A stretch of 64,000 nt of DNA, from the NCBI RefSeq assembly GCF_026410505.1, contig NZ_JAPMIU010000011.1:1-64000 (forward strand). The letters are read 5' to 3'. Source of the stretch: Frateuria hangzhouensis. Lineage in GTDB: Bacteria > Pseudomonadota > Gammaproteobacteria > Xanthomonadales > Rhodanobacteraceae. Of the stretch, positions 1 through 7,857 are shown in pieces. The notes beneath the pieces were generated by a model. That model searched no databases. It saw only the letters and a program-made list of their open reading frames with translations, and had not been told where the DNA came from. The translations under genes were made by a program, and so were the position numbers. Position 1 is the stretch's first letter. Every line of letters begins with the position of its first letter.

Positions 1-2
1 CA

Positions 3-104
3 GTCATGCGCAAGTACCTCACCGGTCTGTGGGCCTGCATGCAACGCGGCGAGACCTTCGATCCCACCAAGTTGTTCAGCGCCTGCCACCTCGCTAGGGG
101 TTGA
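3..104 (+). mobile_element. IS110-type transposase, C-terminal fragment (runs off left edge)
   Basis: An open frame enters from the left edge and stops with TGA at 102-104. The last 33 residues read VMRKYLTGLWACMQRGETFD and then a short tail. This resembles the C-terminal end of IS110-family transposases, where a conserved MRK...L...PFD segment closes the Transposase_20 domain; the match is from memory. Only the end of the gene is in the window, so intactness and the element's boundary cannot be judged. No terminal repeat is evident in the 78 bases before the fnr stop, and IS110 elements usually lack terminal inverted repeats anyway. Confidence 0.6.
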
Positions 105-182
105 CCGGTAACAGAGTATCTACAAGGCGTGCGGTGCGTCGAAGTGTGGCCGCAGTGGCGCTTGGCCTGGCAGGCGTGGGGC

Positions 183-944
183 TCAGTCCGGCAGCAGGCT
201 ACGGCCGATGTGGCGCAAGCCAGCCGGATCAAGGATCTCCAACTGGCGCCCCTCCACCTGGATCAGCCCCTGGCTGCGGAACCGGCTGAGTACCCGGCTG
301 ACGGTCTCGGCCGCCAGCCGCAGGTAGTTGGCGATGTCGCCGCGCGACATGCTGAGCTGGAACTGCGTGCCGGAAAAGCCGCGCACCGCATAACGCTGGC
401 CAAGGTCGGTCAGGAACGCGGCCATCCGCTCGTCGGCGCTGTGGTCGCCCGCCAGCAGGCTGGCCGAACCCAGCTCCTTGCTGAGCAGGCGGAACAGGTG
501 CGTCTGCACTGCCGGCATGCGCGCAGCCAGCGCACTCATCGCAGGGAAGGAGAAACGACAGAAATGCGAGGTCTCCAGCGCGATCGCATCGCACGGGAAA
601 TGCTCGGGATAGATCGCGTTCAGCCCGATCACCTCGCCGGGCAGGTAGAAGCCCAGCACCTGCTCGCGGCCTTCCTTGTCGACCATGCTGGTCTTCACCG
701 TGCCCGAGCGCACCGCGAAGATCGCGCGGAACGGGTTGCCGGTGCGGAACACGTACTCGCCCCCGCGGAATGGCCCGACGTGCTCGACCAGGCAATGCAG
801 CTCGCGCAGCTCTGGCTTGCCGTAGCCCACCGCCTGGCACGCGCTGGCAAAAGCGCAGGTGCGGCAGAAATGGGTCTCGTCGCCGTCGTCGGCGATCGGA
901 CTGGGCGGCTCGGGCAGGCGACCGGCCTGGTTTTCGGAATGCAT
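183..944 (-). CDS. fnr: FNR/ANR-type oxygen-sensing transcriptional regulator
   Basis: A 253-aa cytoplasmic regulator of the CRP/FNR family that switches genes between aerobic and anaerobic states through an oxygen-labile [4Fe-4S] cluster. All four cluster cysteines are present: C27, C30 and C36 in a CxxCxxxxxC arrangement near the N terminus, and C118 in the FPCDAI segment. The cyclic-nucleotide-like beta-barrel covers about residues 50-160. A winged helix with recognition helix AETVSRVLSRF (about 212-222) carries the E..SR residues that read TTGAT half sites in this family. I chose the ATG at 944, just before MHSENQ; an upstream in-frame start would run into hemN. The gene begins 23 bases after the hemN stop, and a perfect FNR box precedes hemN, so co-transcription and autoregulation are likely. 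The name anr is used for pseudomonad homologues. Confidence 0.93.
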   Translation of the reverse strand: MHSENQAGRLPEPPSPIADDGDETHFCRTCAFASACQAVGYGKPELRELHCLVEHVGPFRGGEYVFRTGNPFRAIFAVRSGTVKTSMVDKEGREQVLGFYLPGEVIGLNAIYPEHFPCDAIALETSHFCRFSFPAMSALAARMPAVQTHLFRLLSKELGSASLLAGDHSADERMAAFLTDLGQRYAVRGFSGTQFQLSMSRGDIANYLRLAAETVSRVLSRFRSQGLIQVEGRQLEILDPAGLRHIGRSLLPD

Positions 945-967
945 CAGCAAGACCCTGTGGCCCAACG

Positions 968-2368
968 TCAGATCGTACGCGAGAAGCGCTTTGGCGCTTC
1001 GTTCGCATGCAGATAGGCATCGAAGCACATGGCGATGCTACGGAGCAACAACCGCCCGCGGGGAGTGACCCGGATCATGCGCCCGTCCAGCGTGACCAGG
1101 CCGTCGTTGGCCAGCACGCGCAAGCGGCCGAGCTCGGGGGCGAAGTATTCATTGAACAGCAGCCGGTGGCGCGCGCCGAACAGGCGCGTGTCGATCTCGC
1201 CGTGGCACATCAGCTCGCCAATCAGGGTGCGCCGGACCAGGTCGTCCTCGTCCAGTTGCAGTCCGCGCGCGATCGGCAGGCGGCCGGTGTCCAGCGCGGC
1301 GTAATAGCCCGTAAGGTCGCGCGCGTTCTGGCTGTAGGTGTCGCCGATGCGGCCGATGGCGCTCACGCCCAGGCCGACGATGTCGCACTCGCCGTGGGTG
1401 GAATAGCCCTGGAAGTTGCGTTGCAGGGTGCCTTCGCGCTGGGCGCGGGCCAGCTCGTCGTCGGCGCGGGCGAAGTGGTCCATGCCGATGTAGACGTAGC
1501 CGGCGGCGGTGAGCCGTTCCAGCGCGCGGCCGAACAAGGCCAGGCGGGTGGCCGGGTCGGGCAGGTCCGCGGCGTCGATCTGCTTCTGCGCCTTGAACAG
1601 GTCCGGCAGGTGCGCATAGCCGTACACGGCGACGCGGTCGGGGTCGAGCGCGATCACCTCGGCGAGGGTGCGGTCGAAGCCTTCCAGGCTCTGCTTCGGC
1701 AGGCCGTAGATCAGGTCCACGCTGGCCGAGGCGAAACCCGCCGCGCGGCCGGCCTCGATCACCTCGCGCGTTTCGGCCACGCTCTGGATACGGTTGACCG
1801 CCTGCTGCACCACCGGGTCGAAATCCTGGATGCCCACCGACAGGCGATTGAAGCCCAGTTCGCCCAGGCCCCGCACGTACTCGCCGTCGGCGAAGCGCGG
1901 GTCGATCTCGATGCCGAACTCGCGCGCGCGCTCGCCGCTGAAGCTGAAGTGCCGGGCCAGCGACTCCATCAGCTCGCGCATGCGCGGCAGGTCGAGAAAG
2001 TTGGGCGTGCCGCCGCCGAAGTGCAGCTGCCGCACGGGGCGGTCGCGGTCGAACAGCGGCGCGGTCAGCTCAATCTCGCGGTAGAGCCGCTCCAGGTAGC
2101 GGTCGGCCTTGGCGATCTCGCGGGTGATCACGCGGTTGCAGCCGCAGTAGAAGCACGGGCTCATGCAGAAAGGCACGTGCATGTACAGCGACAGCGGGCG
2201 CGGAATCGGCTCCTCGTTGGACAGCCGGACCGCCTCGCGCAGGGTCGCCTCGCCGAAGCGCGCGTTGAATTGCGGCGCGGTCGGGTAGCTGGTGTAGCGG
2301 GGGCCGGCGGTGTCGTAGCGGGCGATCAGCGCCGGATCGAAGGCGGGGGCAGCGAGAATGTGGCTCAT
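968..2368 (-). CDS. hemN: Oxygen-independent coproporphyrinogen III oxidase (radical SAM)
   Basis: A 466-aa cytoplasmic radical-SAM enzyme that decarboxylates coproporphyrinogen III to protoporphyrinogen IX without oxygen, the anaerobic route of haem synthesis. The cluster motif is in FCMSPCFYCGCN, with C68, C72 and C75 (CxxxCxxC) and the HemN-typical extra C77. The N-terminal YDTAGPRYTSYPTA stretch and the GGGTPNFL glycine motif also fit, and the length matches true HemN rather than the shorter HemW (about 380 aa). It lies directly upstream of fnr on the same strand. A TTGATCCGGATCAA palindrome 33 bases before the ATG indicates direct FNR/ANR control, as known for hemN in other proteobacteria. 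Confidence 0.95.
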   Translation of the reverse strand: MSHILAAPAFDPALIARYDTAGPRYTSYPTAPQFNARFGEATLREAVRLSNEEPIPRPLSLYMHVPFCMSPCFYCGCNRVITREIAKADRYLERLYREIELTAPLFDRDRPVRQLHFGGGTPNFLDLPRMRELMESLARHFSFSGERAREFGIEIDPRFADGEYVRGLGELGFNRLSVGIQDFDPVVQQAVNRIQSVAETREVIEAGRAAGFASASVDLIYGLPKQSLEGFDRTLAEVIALDPDRVAVYGYAHLPDLFKAQKQIDAADLPDPATRLALFGRALERLTAAGYVYIGMDHFARADDELARAQREGTLQRNFQGYSTHGECDIVGLGVSAIGRIGDTYSQNARDLTGYYAALDTGRLPIARGLQLDEDDLVRRTLIGELMCHGEIDTRLFGARHRLLFNEYFAPELGRLRVLANDGLVTLDGRMIRVTPRGRLLLRSIAMCFDAYLHANEAPKRFSRTI

Positions 2369-2401
2369 GGCGCCAGTGTGGCGACCCGCACCACGGGACT
2401 C

Positions 2402-2415
2402 TTGATCCGGATCAA
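2402..2415 (-). promoter_or_regulatory. FNR/ANR box upstream of hemN
   Basis: TTGATCCGGATCAA is a perfect 14-bp palindrome matching the FNR/ANR consensus TTGAT-N4-ATCAA. Its near edge is 33 bases before the hemN ATG. That is close enough for the site to sit near a class II position if the leader is short; the transcription start is not known. The regulator itself is encoded just downstream of hemN. Confidence 0.85.
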
Positions 2416-2559
2416 GGCACGGGCGGGTCCGGATGGACAGAAGGTCGCGGGCGGATCCGGGCAGCTTGCCCCGTTCGGCCGACCGGCGCTTTCCCCGGGA
2501 AACGGGGGTTCTGGACGTATGCCGCTCCTGCTCCCCCGCAGAGGAAGATGCCCAGGCAG

Positions 2560-2793
2560 CTAGCCCCGCGGCGCATCCTGCAGGTAGGTACGCGCGGCCA
2601 ACATATCCCGCGCATCAAGCGCGTCGGCATCCAGCGAAACCACCTTGCCGCCGCCATGGCAGGACGCGCACAGGTTGTTCGGCCGGACCGCCGTGGCCTG
2701 TCCGGCCGCATGCGCCGGTACGGCGGCATACAGCGCCAATCCAAGCAACGGGGCGGCAACGGCGGCGGCAAGGATGGATGACGGACGCGGCAT
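2560..2793 (-). CDS. Small exported c-type cytochrome-like protein
   Basis: A 77-aa protein with an N-terminal signal sequence (residues 1 to about 29, ending in AVPAHAA) and one haem c attachment motif, CASCH, at residues 42-46. The mature part would be under 50 residues, much shorter than ordinary class I cytochromes c (80-120 aa), and no distal methionine ligand is obvious after the haem motif. The ATG at 2793 is preceded by AGGAG at normal spacing. It follows fahA on the same strand after 71 bases, so it may be the last gene of the tyrosine-catabolism run. It could be a minimal monohaem electron carrier, a haem-binding peptide, or the stub of a shortened cytochrome; the sequence cannot decide. 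Confidence 0.7.
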   Translation of the reverse strand: MPRPSSILAAAVAAPLLGLALYAAVPAHAAGQATAVRPNNLCASCHGGGKVVSLDADALDARDMLAARTYLQDAPRG

Positions 2794-2864
2794 GCGGGAC
2801 TCCTGTGTGAACGACGGCCGGCGGGCCGGGACCACCCAGGCGCCTGTGCGCCTGGGTGCGTCGA

Positions 2865-3851
2865 TCATGCCTTCATCGGTGTGATGGTTTGTTCGATGGC
2901 GCCGAAGATCGAGGCGCCCTGGGCGTCGGTGACGTCGATGCGCAGGCGGTCGCCGAATTTCAGGAACGGCGTGCTGGGCTTGCCGTCGCGCAGGGTTTCC
3001 ACCGTGCGCTGCTCGGCCAGGCAGGAGGCGCCCTTGCCGGTGTCTTCGTTGGCGATGGTGCCGGAGCCGACGATGGTGCCGGCGGTCAGCGGGCGGGTCC
3101 TGGCCACGTGCGCGACCAGCTGGGCGAAGCTGAACTGCATGTCCACGCCACACTCGGCCTCGCCGAACCACTGGCCGTTGAGCCAGGTGCGCATGGGCAG
3201 GTGCAGTTTGTCGTCCTTCCACGCATCGCCCAGTTCGTCAGGCGTGACCAGCACCGGCGACAGCGCCGAGCGCGGCTTGCTCTGCAGGAAGCCGAAACCC
3301 TTGGCCAGCTCGCCGGGGATCAGCCCGCGCAGCGAGACATCGTTGACCAGGCCGATCAACTGGATGTGCACCGACGCCTGCGCCGGCGTGGCGGCCATCG
3401 GCACGTCGTCGGTGACCACCACCACTTCGGCTTCCAGGTCGATGCCGTAGTCCTCGCTGGGCACCACCACCGGATCGCGCGGTCCGAGGAAGCCGGCACT
3501 GGTGGCCTGGTACATCAGCGGGTCGGTGTAGAAGCTTTCCGGCACCGTGGCGCCGCGCGCGCGGCGCACGCGCTCGACGTGCGGCAGGTAGGCCGAGCCG
3601 TCGACGAACTCGTAGGCGCGCGGCAGCGGCGAGGCCAGCGCGGCCATGTCCAGCTCGAACGCGTCCGGCACCCGGCCGGCATGCAGCTCGTCCGACAGCG
3701 TGTTGAGGCGCGGCGCGGCGTTGGACCAGTCGTCCAGCGCGGCCTGCAGCGTCGGCGCGATGCCGGCGGCCTTGACCGCGCGCTTGAGGTCGCGGCTGAC
3801 CACGATCAGCGTGCCATCGCGGCCGCCTTCCTTGAGACTAGCGAGTTTCAT
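2865..3851 (-). CDS. fahA: Fumarylacetoacetate hydrolase family protein
   Basis: A 328-aa cytoplasmic hydrolase that should cleave fumarylacetoacetate to fumarate and acetoacetate, the last step of tyrosine and homogentisate degradation. The C-terminal FAH fold is recognisable from the acidic metal-ligand segment YGIDLEAEVVVVTDD (E-x-E type) and GLVNDVSLRGLIPGE with a following Asp, then GFGFLQSKP and the late GSGTIANED glycine turn. The N-terminal part (about 1-75) matches the extra domain of bacterial FAHs about 330 aa long. The ATG at 3851 has GGAG eight bases upstream. Its position after hppD and hmgA supports this substrate over other FAH-fold activities. No maleylacetoacetate isomerase (maiA) gene is present in the window. 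Confidence 0.87.
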   Translation of the reverse strand: MKLASLKEGGRDGTLIVVSRDLKRAVKAAGIAPTLQAALDDWSNAAPRLNTLSDELHAGRVPDAFELDMAALASPLPRAYEFVDGSAYLPHVERVRRARGATVPESFYTDPLMYQATSAGFLGPRDPVVVPSEDYGIDLEAEVVVVTDDVPMAATPAQASVHIQLIGLVNDVSLRGLIPGELAKGFGFLQSKPRSALSPVLVTPDELGDAWKDDKLHLPMRTWLNGQWFGEAECGVDMQFSFAQLVAHVARTRPLTAGTIVGSGTIANEDTGKGASCLAEQRTVETLRDGKPSTPFLKFGDRLRIDVTDAQGASIFGAIEQTITPMKA

Positions 3852-3933
3852 TGGGACTCCGGTTGCAGACAGGGTGTTCTGGAGAATCCGCCACGAGCGG
3901 CGGGTGGGTTCATGGCCGGGAGGCGGCGGGTGG

Positions 3934-4530
3934 TCAACCGCAGCCTTCCACGTAGTCGACCTGGGGCGGTATCCCCGCGCGCCAGCGCGTCACCTTGCCC
4001 TGCGCGTCGGTTTCGAACACGAGCACGCCTGCGTCCCGCGGCCCGGTCACGCGCAGTACCTTGCCGCCGGTCACGTACTTGTGCGGCAGTTCGCTGACCC
4101 GGGCGCCGTAGAGCGCATGGATCTGCGCCGCGCTCATGCCGACCTTGCCCCCGCCCGGGGCCGTTTCCTTCGTGGTGCCGACGTCATAGCGCACGAAACG
4201 GCCCGCCTCGAACATGAAGGCGAAGTCCGACGGCGTGTCGACCCACGTGGGCGTCTGGTAGAAGCACGCTTCGCCCGCCGGACCCAGGCGCTCGAGTTCG
4301 CCTTGCCAGGCCTGGGCGAAGGCTTGTTCATCCATGCCGAAGCGCATGTCGCCGTAGCCGTCGTAGCGGGCCAGCGTCGCCACCGCTTGCGCCCCGGCCG
4401 GTGCAACGCTGCCTGCCACGGCCGGCACGCTTGCCGCCGTGGCGGCCGGTGCCGTGGCGGTGCCGCCCGGCTCGCCACCGCTGCAGGCGGCAAGCAGCAG
4501 CACGCCGGCCAGGCACGCCGGCCTGATCAT
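3934..4530 (-). CDS. Predicted lipoprotein of unknown function
   Basis: A 198-aa protein with a type II signal peptide: [16 protein letters not shown], lipobox LAAC with the lipidated Cys at 16. It is followed by an Ala/Pro/Thr-rich linker to about residue 50 and then a compact globular domain. No family is recognised beyond a general resemblance to small periplasmic lipoproteins with [19 protein letters not shown]-type starts. C89 and the near-terminal C197 could form a disulfide. Its ATG overlaps the hmgA stop (ATGA, 4527-4530), so translation is probably coupled to hmgA. A role in tyrosine degradation is not evident, since that pathway is cytoplasmic; it may simply have been captured by the operon. 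Confidence 0.82.
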   Translation of the reverse strand: MIRPACLAGVLLLAACSGGEPGGTATAPAATAASVPAVAGSVAPAGAQAVATLARYDGYGDMRFGMDEQAFAQAWQGELERLGPAGEACFYQTPTWVDTPSDFAFMFEAGRFVRYDVGTTKETAPGGGKVGMSAAQIHALYGARVSELPHKYVTGGKVLRVTGPRDAGVLVFETDAQGKVTRWRAGIPPQVDYVEGCG

Positions 4531-5849
4531 TTGCGCTCCGGCTCGAAGTGCCGCGCGATGCCTTGCCAGCACTCGTAGTAGTTCTTCTGCAGTTGCGGCG
4601 ATTCCAGCGCCTGGCGCGTGGGCCGGATGACCTTGCGCGTCTCGAACATGAAGGCCATGGTGCCGCCGATGACGTCGGCCTTCGACAGATCGGCATTCGA
4701 TGCCTTCTCGAACGTGGCCGCGTCTGGCCCGTGACCGCTCATGCAGTTGTGCAGCGACGCGCCGCCGGGCGCGAAACCCTCGGCCTTGGCGTCGTACACG
4801 CCGGTGATCAAACCCATGAACTCGCTGGCCACGTTGCGATGGAACCACGGCGGCCGGAAGGTGTGCTGCGCCACCAGCCAACGCGGCGGGAAGATGGCGA
4901 AATCCATGTTGGCGGTACCGGGCGTGTCGCTGCCGGAGGTCAGCACGGTGAAGATCGACGGATCGGGATGGTCGAAACTGATCGAACCGATGGTGTTGAA
5001 GCGGCGCAGGTCGTATTTGTAGGGCGCGTAGTTGCCGTGCCAGCCGACCACGTCCAGCGGCGAGTGGTCGATTTTCGCCTCCCACAGCGCGCCCTGGAAT
5101 TTGGCAACCAGACGGAAGTCGCCTTCGACGTCCTCGTAGGCGGCGCAGGGCGTGAGGAAATCGCGCGCATTGGCCAGGCAGTTGGAACCGATCGGCCCGA
5201 GATCGGGCAGGCGCAGCAGCGCACCGAAGTTCTCGCAGACGTAGCCGCGCGCCTCGCCCCCGCGCTCATCGATATCCGGCAGCTCGACGCGGAAGCGCAC
5301 GCCGCGCGGGATCACCGCGATTTCCTGCGGCTCGACTTCGAGCACGCCCAGTTCCGTGGCGATGCGCAAGCGGCCCTGTTGCGCCACGATCAACAGCTCG
5401 CCGTCGGCGTCGTAGAAGAAGCGGCCCTGCATCGAACGGTTGGCCGCGTACAGATGGATGCCGATGCCCGCCTGCTCCGCCGGGCCGCCGTTGCCGGCGA
5501 TGGTCACCAGGCCGTCGACAAAGTCGGTGGGTTGCGTGGCGCCCGGCAACGGATCCCAGCGCAGCTGGTTGGGCGTGGCCGGGACTTCGTCGAAACGGTT
5601 GTGGAAGCGCTCGTGAGCCAGCGGTTCGAAGGGCTCGTGCACGGCCGCCGGGCGGATGCGGTAAAGCCAACTGCGGCGGTTGACGTGCCGTGGGGCGGTG
5701 AAGGCGGTGCCGGAGAGCTGCTCGGCGTAGAGGCCGTGCGCCACGCGCTGGGGCGAGTTCTGGCCCTCGGGAAGGGTGCCGGGGATCGCCTCGGTGGCGA
5801 ATTCGTTGCCGAAGCCGGATTGGTATCCGCTCGATTGCATGGTGCTCAT
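4527..5849 (-). CDS. hmgA: Homogentisate 1,2-dioxygenase
   Basis: A 440-aa cytoplasmic iron dioxygenase that opens the homogentisate ring to maleylacetoacetate. The family start [15 protein letters not shown] is present. The Fe(II) ligands fall at H337 in FHRN, E343 in ASEF and H373 in MSGHGPD, matching the human enzyme shifted by two residues. Length is as usual for the family. It lies between hppD (upstream, separated by the DUF559/REP element) and the lipoprotein gene it overlaps. The ATG at 5849 has no strong ribosome site; a second in-frame ATG at 5840 would remove only three residues. The open frame through the DUF559 remnant stops exactly on this start codon (TGA at 5846-5848), so coupling to that frame is possible but unproven. 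Confidence 0.96.
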   Translation of the reverse strand: MSTMQSSGYQSGFGNEFATEAIPGTLPEGQNSPQRVAHGLYAEQLSGTAFTAPRHVNRRSWLYRIRPAAVHEPFEPLAHERFHNRFDEVPATPNQLRWDPLPGATQPTDFVDGLVTIAGNGGPAEQAGIGIHLYAANRSMQGRFFYDADGELLIVAQQGRLRIATELGVLEVEPQEIAVIPRGVRFRVELPDIDERGGEARGYVCENFGALLRLPDLGPIGSNCLANARDFLTPCAAYEDVEGDFRLVAKFQGALWEAKIDHSPLDVVGWHGNYAPYKYDLRRFNTIGSISFDHPDPSIFTVLTSGSDTPGTANMDFAIFPPRWLVAQHTFRPPWFHRNVASEFMGLITGVYDAKAEGFAPGGASLHNCMSGHGPDAATFEKASNADLSKADVIGGTMAFMFETRKVIRPTRQALESPQLQKNYYECWQGIARHFEPERK

Positions 5850-6028
5850 CGCTTTTCGCTCTTGAGCCCCTCTCCCTCCGGGAGAGGGGTTGGGGTGAGG
5901 GTCCGGTCGTGCGCGGTGCGGAGGATCACCTCGAGCACCGCGTCCATCTGCTGCAGTACTTCGTTATCCCAGAAGCGCCGTACCTTCAGGTCCTTGGCCC
6001 CGAGAAAGCGCGTGCGCGTCCGATTCGT
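5846..6028 (-). pseudogene. Truncated DUF559-type endonuclease remnant inside the inverted-repeat element
   Basis: On the reverse strand one frame reads [20 protein letters not shown] then [19 protein letters not shown] and continues through the repeat as [12 protein letters not shown]. This matches, from memory, the C-terminal third of DUF559 (Vsr-like nuclease fold) proteins, which in xanthomonads and relatives often run out through exactly this kind of palindromic repeat. No start codon, no N-terminal catalytic part and no ribosome site are present, so it is a remnant rather than a gene. The frame ends on the hmgA start codon. Confidence 0.6.
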
Positions 6029-6082
6029 ATGATCGTCGTGCTGCGAGCCGTCGAGTTCTCTCCCGGAGGGAGAGGGGCTCAA
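5862..6082. repeat. Small element bounded by perfect 25-bp inverted repeats
   Basis: The 25 bases at 5862-5886 recur as an exact reverse complement at 6058-6082. Each copy contains its own near-perfect hairpin (CCCTCTCCC-TCC-GGGAGAGGG type), and the left copy is followed by the GGTTGGGGTGAGGG tail typical of some REP elements. The two copies enclose the DUF559 remnant. The whole unit (221 bp) sits between hppD and hmgA, which are otherwise consecutive genes of one pathway, so it looks inserted. The hairpins could also attenuate transcription or stabilise the mRNA between the two genes. Confidence 0.8.
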
Positions 6083-6087
6083 AAGCG

Positions 6088-7182
6088 TCAAAGCACCCCG
6101 CGCTTCATCTGATCCCGCTCGATCGACTCGAACAACGCCTGGAAGTTGCCCTCGCCGAACCCTTCGTTGCCCTTGCGCTGGATGATCTCGAAGAAGATTG
6201 GCCCGATGTTGTTCTGGGTGAAGATCTGCAGCAGCTTGCGCTGCTTGGTTTCCGCATCGGCGTCGATCAGGATCTTGTTCTTGCGCAGGCGTTCCACATC
6301 CTCGCCGTGGTTGGGCACGCGCATGTCGATCACGTCGAAGTAGGTGTCCGGGGTATCGAGGAACTCGACGCCCTGCTCGCGCATCGCCTCGACCGTCGCG
6401 TAGATGTCGTCGGTGAAGCAGGCGATGTGCTGGATGCCCTCGCCGTGGTAGGCATCGAGGTACTCGTTGATCTGGCTCTTCGGGTCGTTGGACTCGTTGA
6501 GCGGGATGCGCACGATGCCATCGGGCGCGGTCATCGCCTTGGACACCAGGCCGGTCTTGGCACCCTTGATGTCGAAGTAGCGGATCTCGCGGAAGTTGAA
6601 CAGCCGTTCGTAGTAGTCCGACCACTTCTGCATGTTGCCGAAGTAGAGGTTGTGCGTGAGGTGGTCGATGAAGGTCAGCCCGAAGCCTCTGGGGTTCTGA
6701 TCGGCGCCCTCGACCGGTGCATAGTCGCCGTCGTACACGTCGCCCTTGGCGCCGTAACGGTCGACCAGGTACAGCATGCAGTCGCCGATGCCCTTGACCA
6801 CCGGCGCATTGACCGCCTTGCTGGCCGCCTTGTGCTCGACCGCCTCGCCACCGTTGGCCAGCACCTTCGTGCATACCTCGTCCGAGGGCATCTTGAAGCG
6901 GATGGCGAAGCCGCAGGCGCTGGGACCGTGCTTGGCGGCGAAGTCGGCGGCGAAGGAATCCGGGTCCTCGTTGACCAGGAAGTTGACGCCGTTCTGGCGG
7001 TAGACGGTGATCGCGCGGCTCTTGTGCCTGAGCACCGCGGTGAAACCCATCTTGCGGAACAGCTCGTGCAGCTCCTGCCCGCGGCCGGCCGGTGCGGCGA
7101 ACTCGACGAACTCGAAGCCGTCGATACCCATCGGGTTCTCGAACGTGGTGACCTGCATGCCGAGGTTCGGTTGGGCGTTCAT
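6088..7182 (-). CDS. hppD: 4-hydroxyphenylpyruvate dioxygenase
   Basis: A 364-aa non-haem iron enzyme that converts 4-hydroxyphenylpyruvate to homogentisate, feeding hmgA. It has the two-domain VOC fold. The iron triad is visible in the C-terminal half: H174 in FIDHLTHN, H252 in GIQHIACF and E332 in IFFEIIQRKG. The conserved FTQNNIGP segment near 321-328 also fits. The start is the ATG at 7182, preceded by AGGAGA. It is the first gene of the tyrosine operon and is transcribed divergently from a MarR-family gene; the 107-bp gap must hold both promoters. Confidence 0.96.
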   Translation of the reverse strand: MNAQPNLGMQVTTFENPMGIDGFEFVEFAAPAGRGQELHELFRKMGFTAVLRHKSRAITVYRQNGVNFLVNEDPDSFAADFAAKHGPSACGFAIRFKMPSDEVCTKVLANGGEAVEHKAASKAVNAPVVKGIGDCMLYLVDRYGAKGDVYDGDYAPVEGADQNPRGFGLTFIDHLTHNLYFGNMQKWSDYYERLFNFREIRYFDIKGAKTGLVSKAMTAPDGIVRIPLNESNDPKSQINEYLDAYHGEGIQHIACFTDDIYATVEAMREQGVEFLDTPDTYFDVIDMRVPNHGEDVERLRKNKILIDADAETKQRKLLQIFTQNNIGPIFFEIIQRKGNEGFGEGNFQALFESIERDQMKRGVL

Positions 7183-7278
7183 GGCGCTCTCCTGGAATGG
7201 CGGAAGACGTAAGCTGGCAACGCGGCCACGCCGGCAAAGGATGCGCGGGGACCACGAAGAATTCGGCTAGATCTCCGT

Positions 7279-7296
7279 TATAGTTACATATGAAAC
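7279..7296. promoter_or_regulatory. Divergent promoter/operator candidate between hppD and the marR gene
   Basis: An AT-rich patch stands out from the GC-rich surroundings. TATAGT at 7279-7284 could be a -10 box for the rightward gene. The imperfect palindrome GTTACATATGAAAC at 7283-7296 covers the marR ATG at 7290 and has MarR-operator-like length and symmetry. If the -10 reading is right, transcription would start at about the ATG and the marR mRNA would be leaderless. No convincing -35 box is seen. The reverse strand offers TATAAC here for hppD. Confidence 0.35.
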
Positions 7297-7796
7297 CATT
7301 TGCAAGGAACCGCGCTGCCGTGCCAGCCAAGCGCCAACCCGCCCGGTCCCCGGCCGAACATGCCTCACTGGAGCATGCCCCGCTGGAGCTGGAGCACTTC
7401 CTGCCCTATCGGCTGTCGATCCTGTCCAACACCATCAGCCAGGCGATCGCCGACGACTATCAGCGCCGCTTCGACCTGTCGGTGACCGAGTGGCGGGTGA
7501 TGGCCGTGCTGGGGCGCTTCGACGGGCTATCCGCGCGCGAAGTGGCCGAGCGCACGGCGATGGACAAGGTCGCAGTCAGCCGCGCGCTGGCGCGACTGGT
7601 CGAGGCCGGCCGCGTGGACCGCGCGATCCACGACGGCGACAAGCGCCGCTCGGTGCTCAATCTCAGCGAGGCCGGCTGGGCGATCCACGATCAGGTGGCA
7701 CCGATGGCGAGGGCGCGCGAGCGGGAAGTGCTGGCCAGACTCACGGCCGAGGAGCGCACCTGGCTGGAGCGCATCCTCGACCGGTTGATGGGGTAA
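7290..7796 (+). CDS. MarR-family transcriptional regulator
   Basis: A 168-aa winged-helix regulator. After a Pro/Ala-rich N-terminal extension of about 32 residues the MarR fold starts at LEHFLPYRLSILSNTISQ. The helix-turn-helix is LSAREVAERTAMDKVAVSRA with the wing DRAIHDGDKRRSVLNLSEAG (DxRR type), then the C-terminal dimerisation helices. It is divergent from hppD, and in related bacteria a MarR protein in this position is a candidate repressor of homogentisate genes; the ligand is unknown. No Shine-Dalgarno sequence precedes the ATG at 7290. The start could be further in, for example the GTG at 7320, because the first 30 residues look non-conserved. Confidence 0.88.
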   Translation: MKPFARNRAAVPAKRQPARSPAEHASLEHAPLELEHFLPYRLSILSNTISQAIADDYQRRFDLSVTEWRVMAVLGRFDGLSAREVAERTAMDKVAVSRALARLVEAGRVDRAIHDGDKRRSVLNLSEAGWAIHDQVAPMARAREREVLARLTAEERTWLERILDRLMG

Positions 7797-7857
7797 CCGC
7801 CCCGCCAGCGGCCGAGCGGGGCACTCCCGCTTGTCACCGGTGGCAAGACCTTCTGAA

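Noticed and set aside
770-2563. A long forward frame of 597 codons opposite hemN and fnr
   Set aside because: Its protein is a Gln/Arg/Ala/Val-rich string with no domain, typical of the antisense frame of GC-rich genes; hemN and fnr on the other strand have full motifs.
2560-3222. A longer version (220 aa) of the mini-cytochrome gene
   Set aside because: The extra N-terminal part overlaps fahA out of frame and is His/Arg/Pro-rich; the ATG at 2793 with AGGAG and a signal peptide is a far better start.
4548-6032. A 494-codon forward frame opposite hmgA
   Set aside because: Shadow of hmgA: low-complexity composition, no motif, no ribosome site, and it runs through the REP hairpins.
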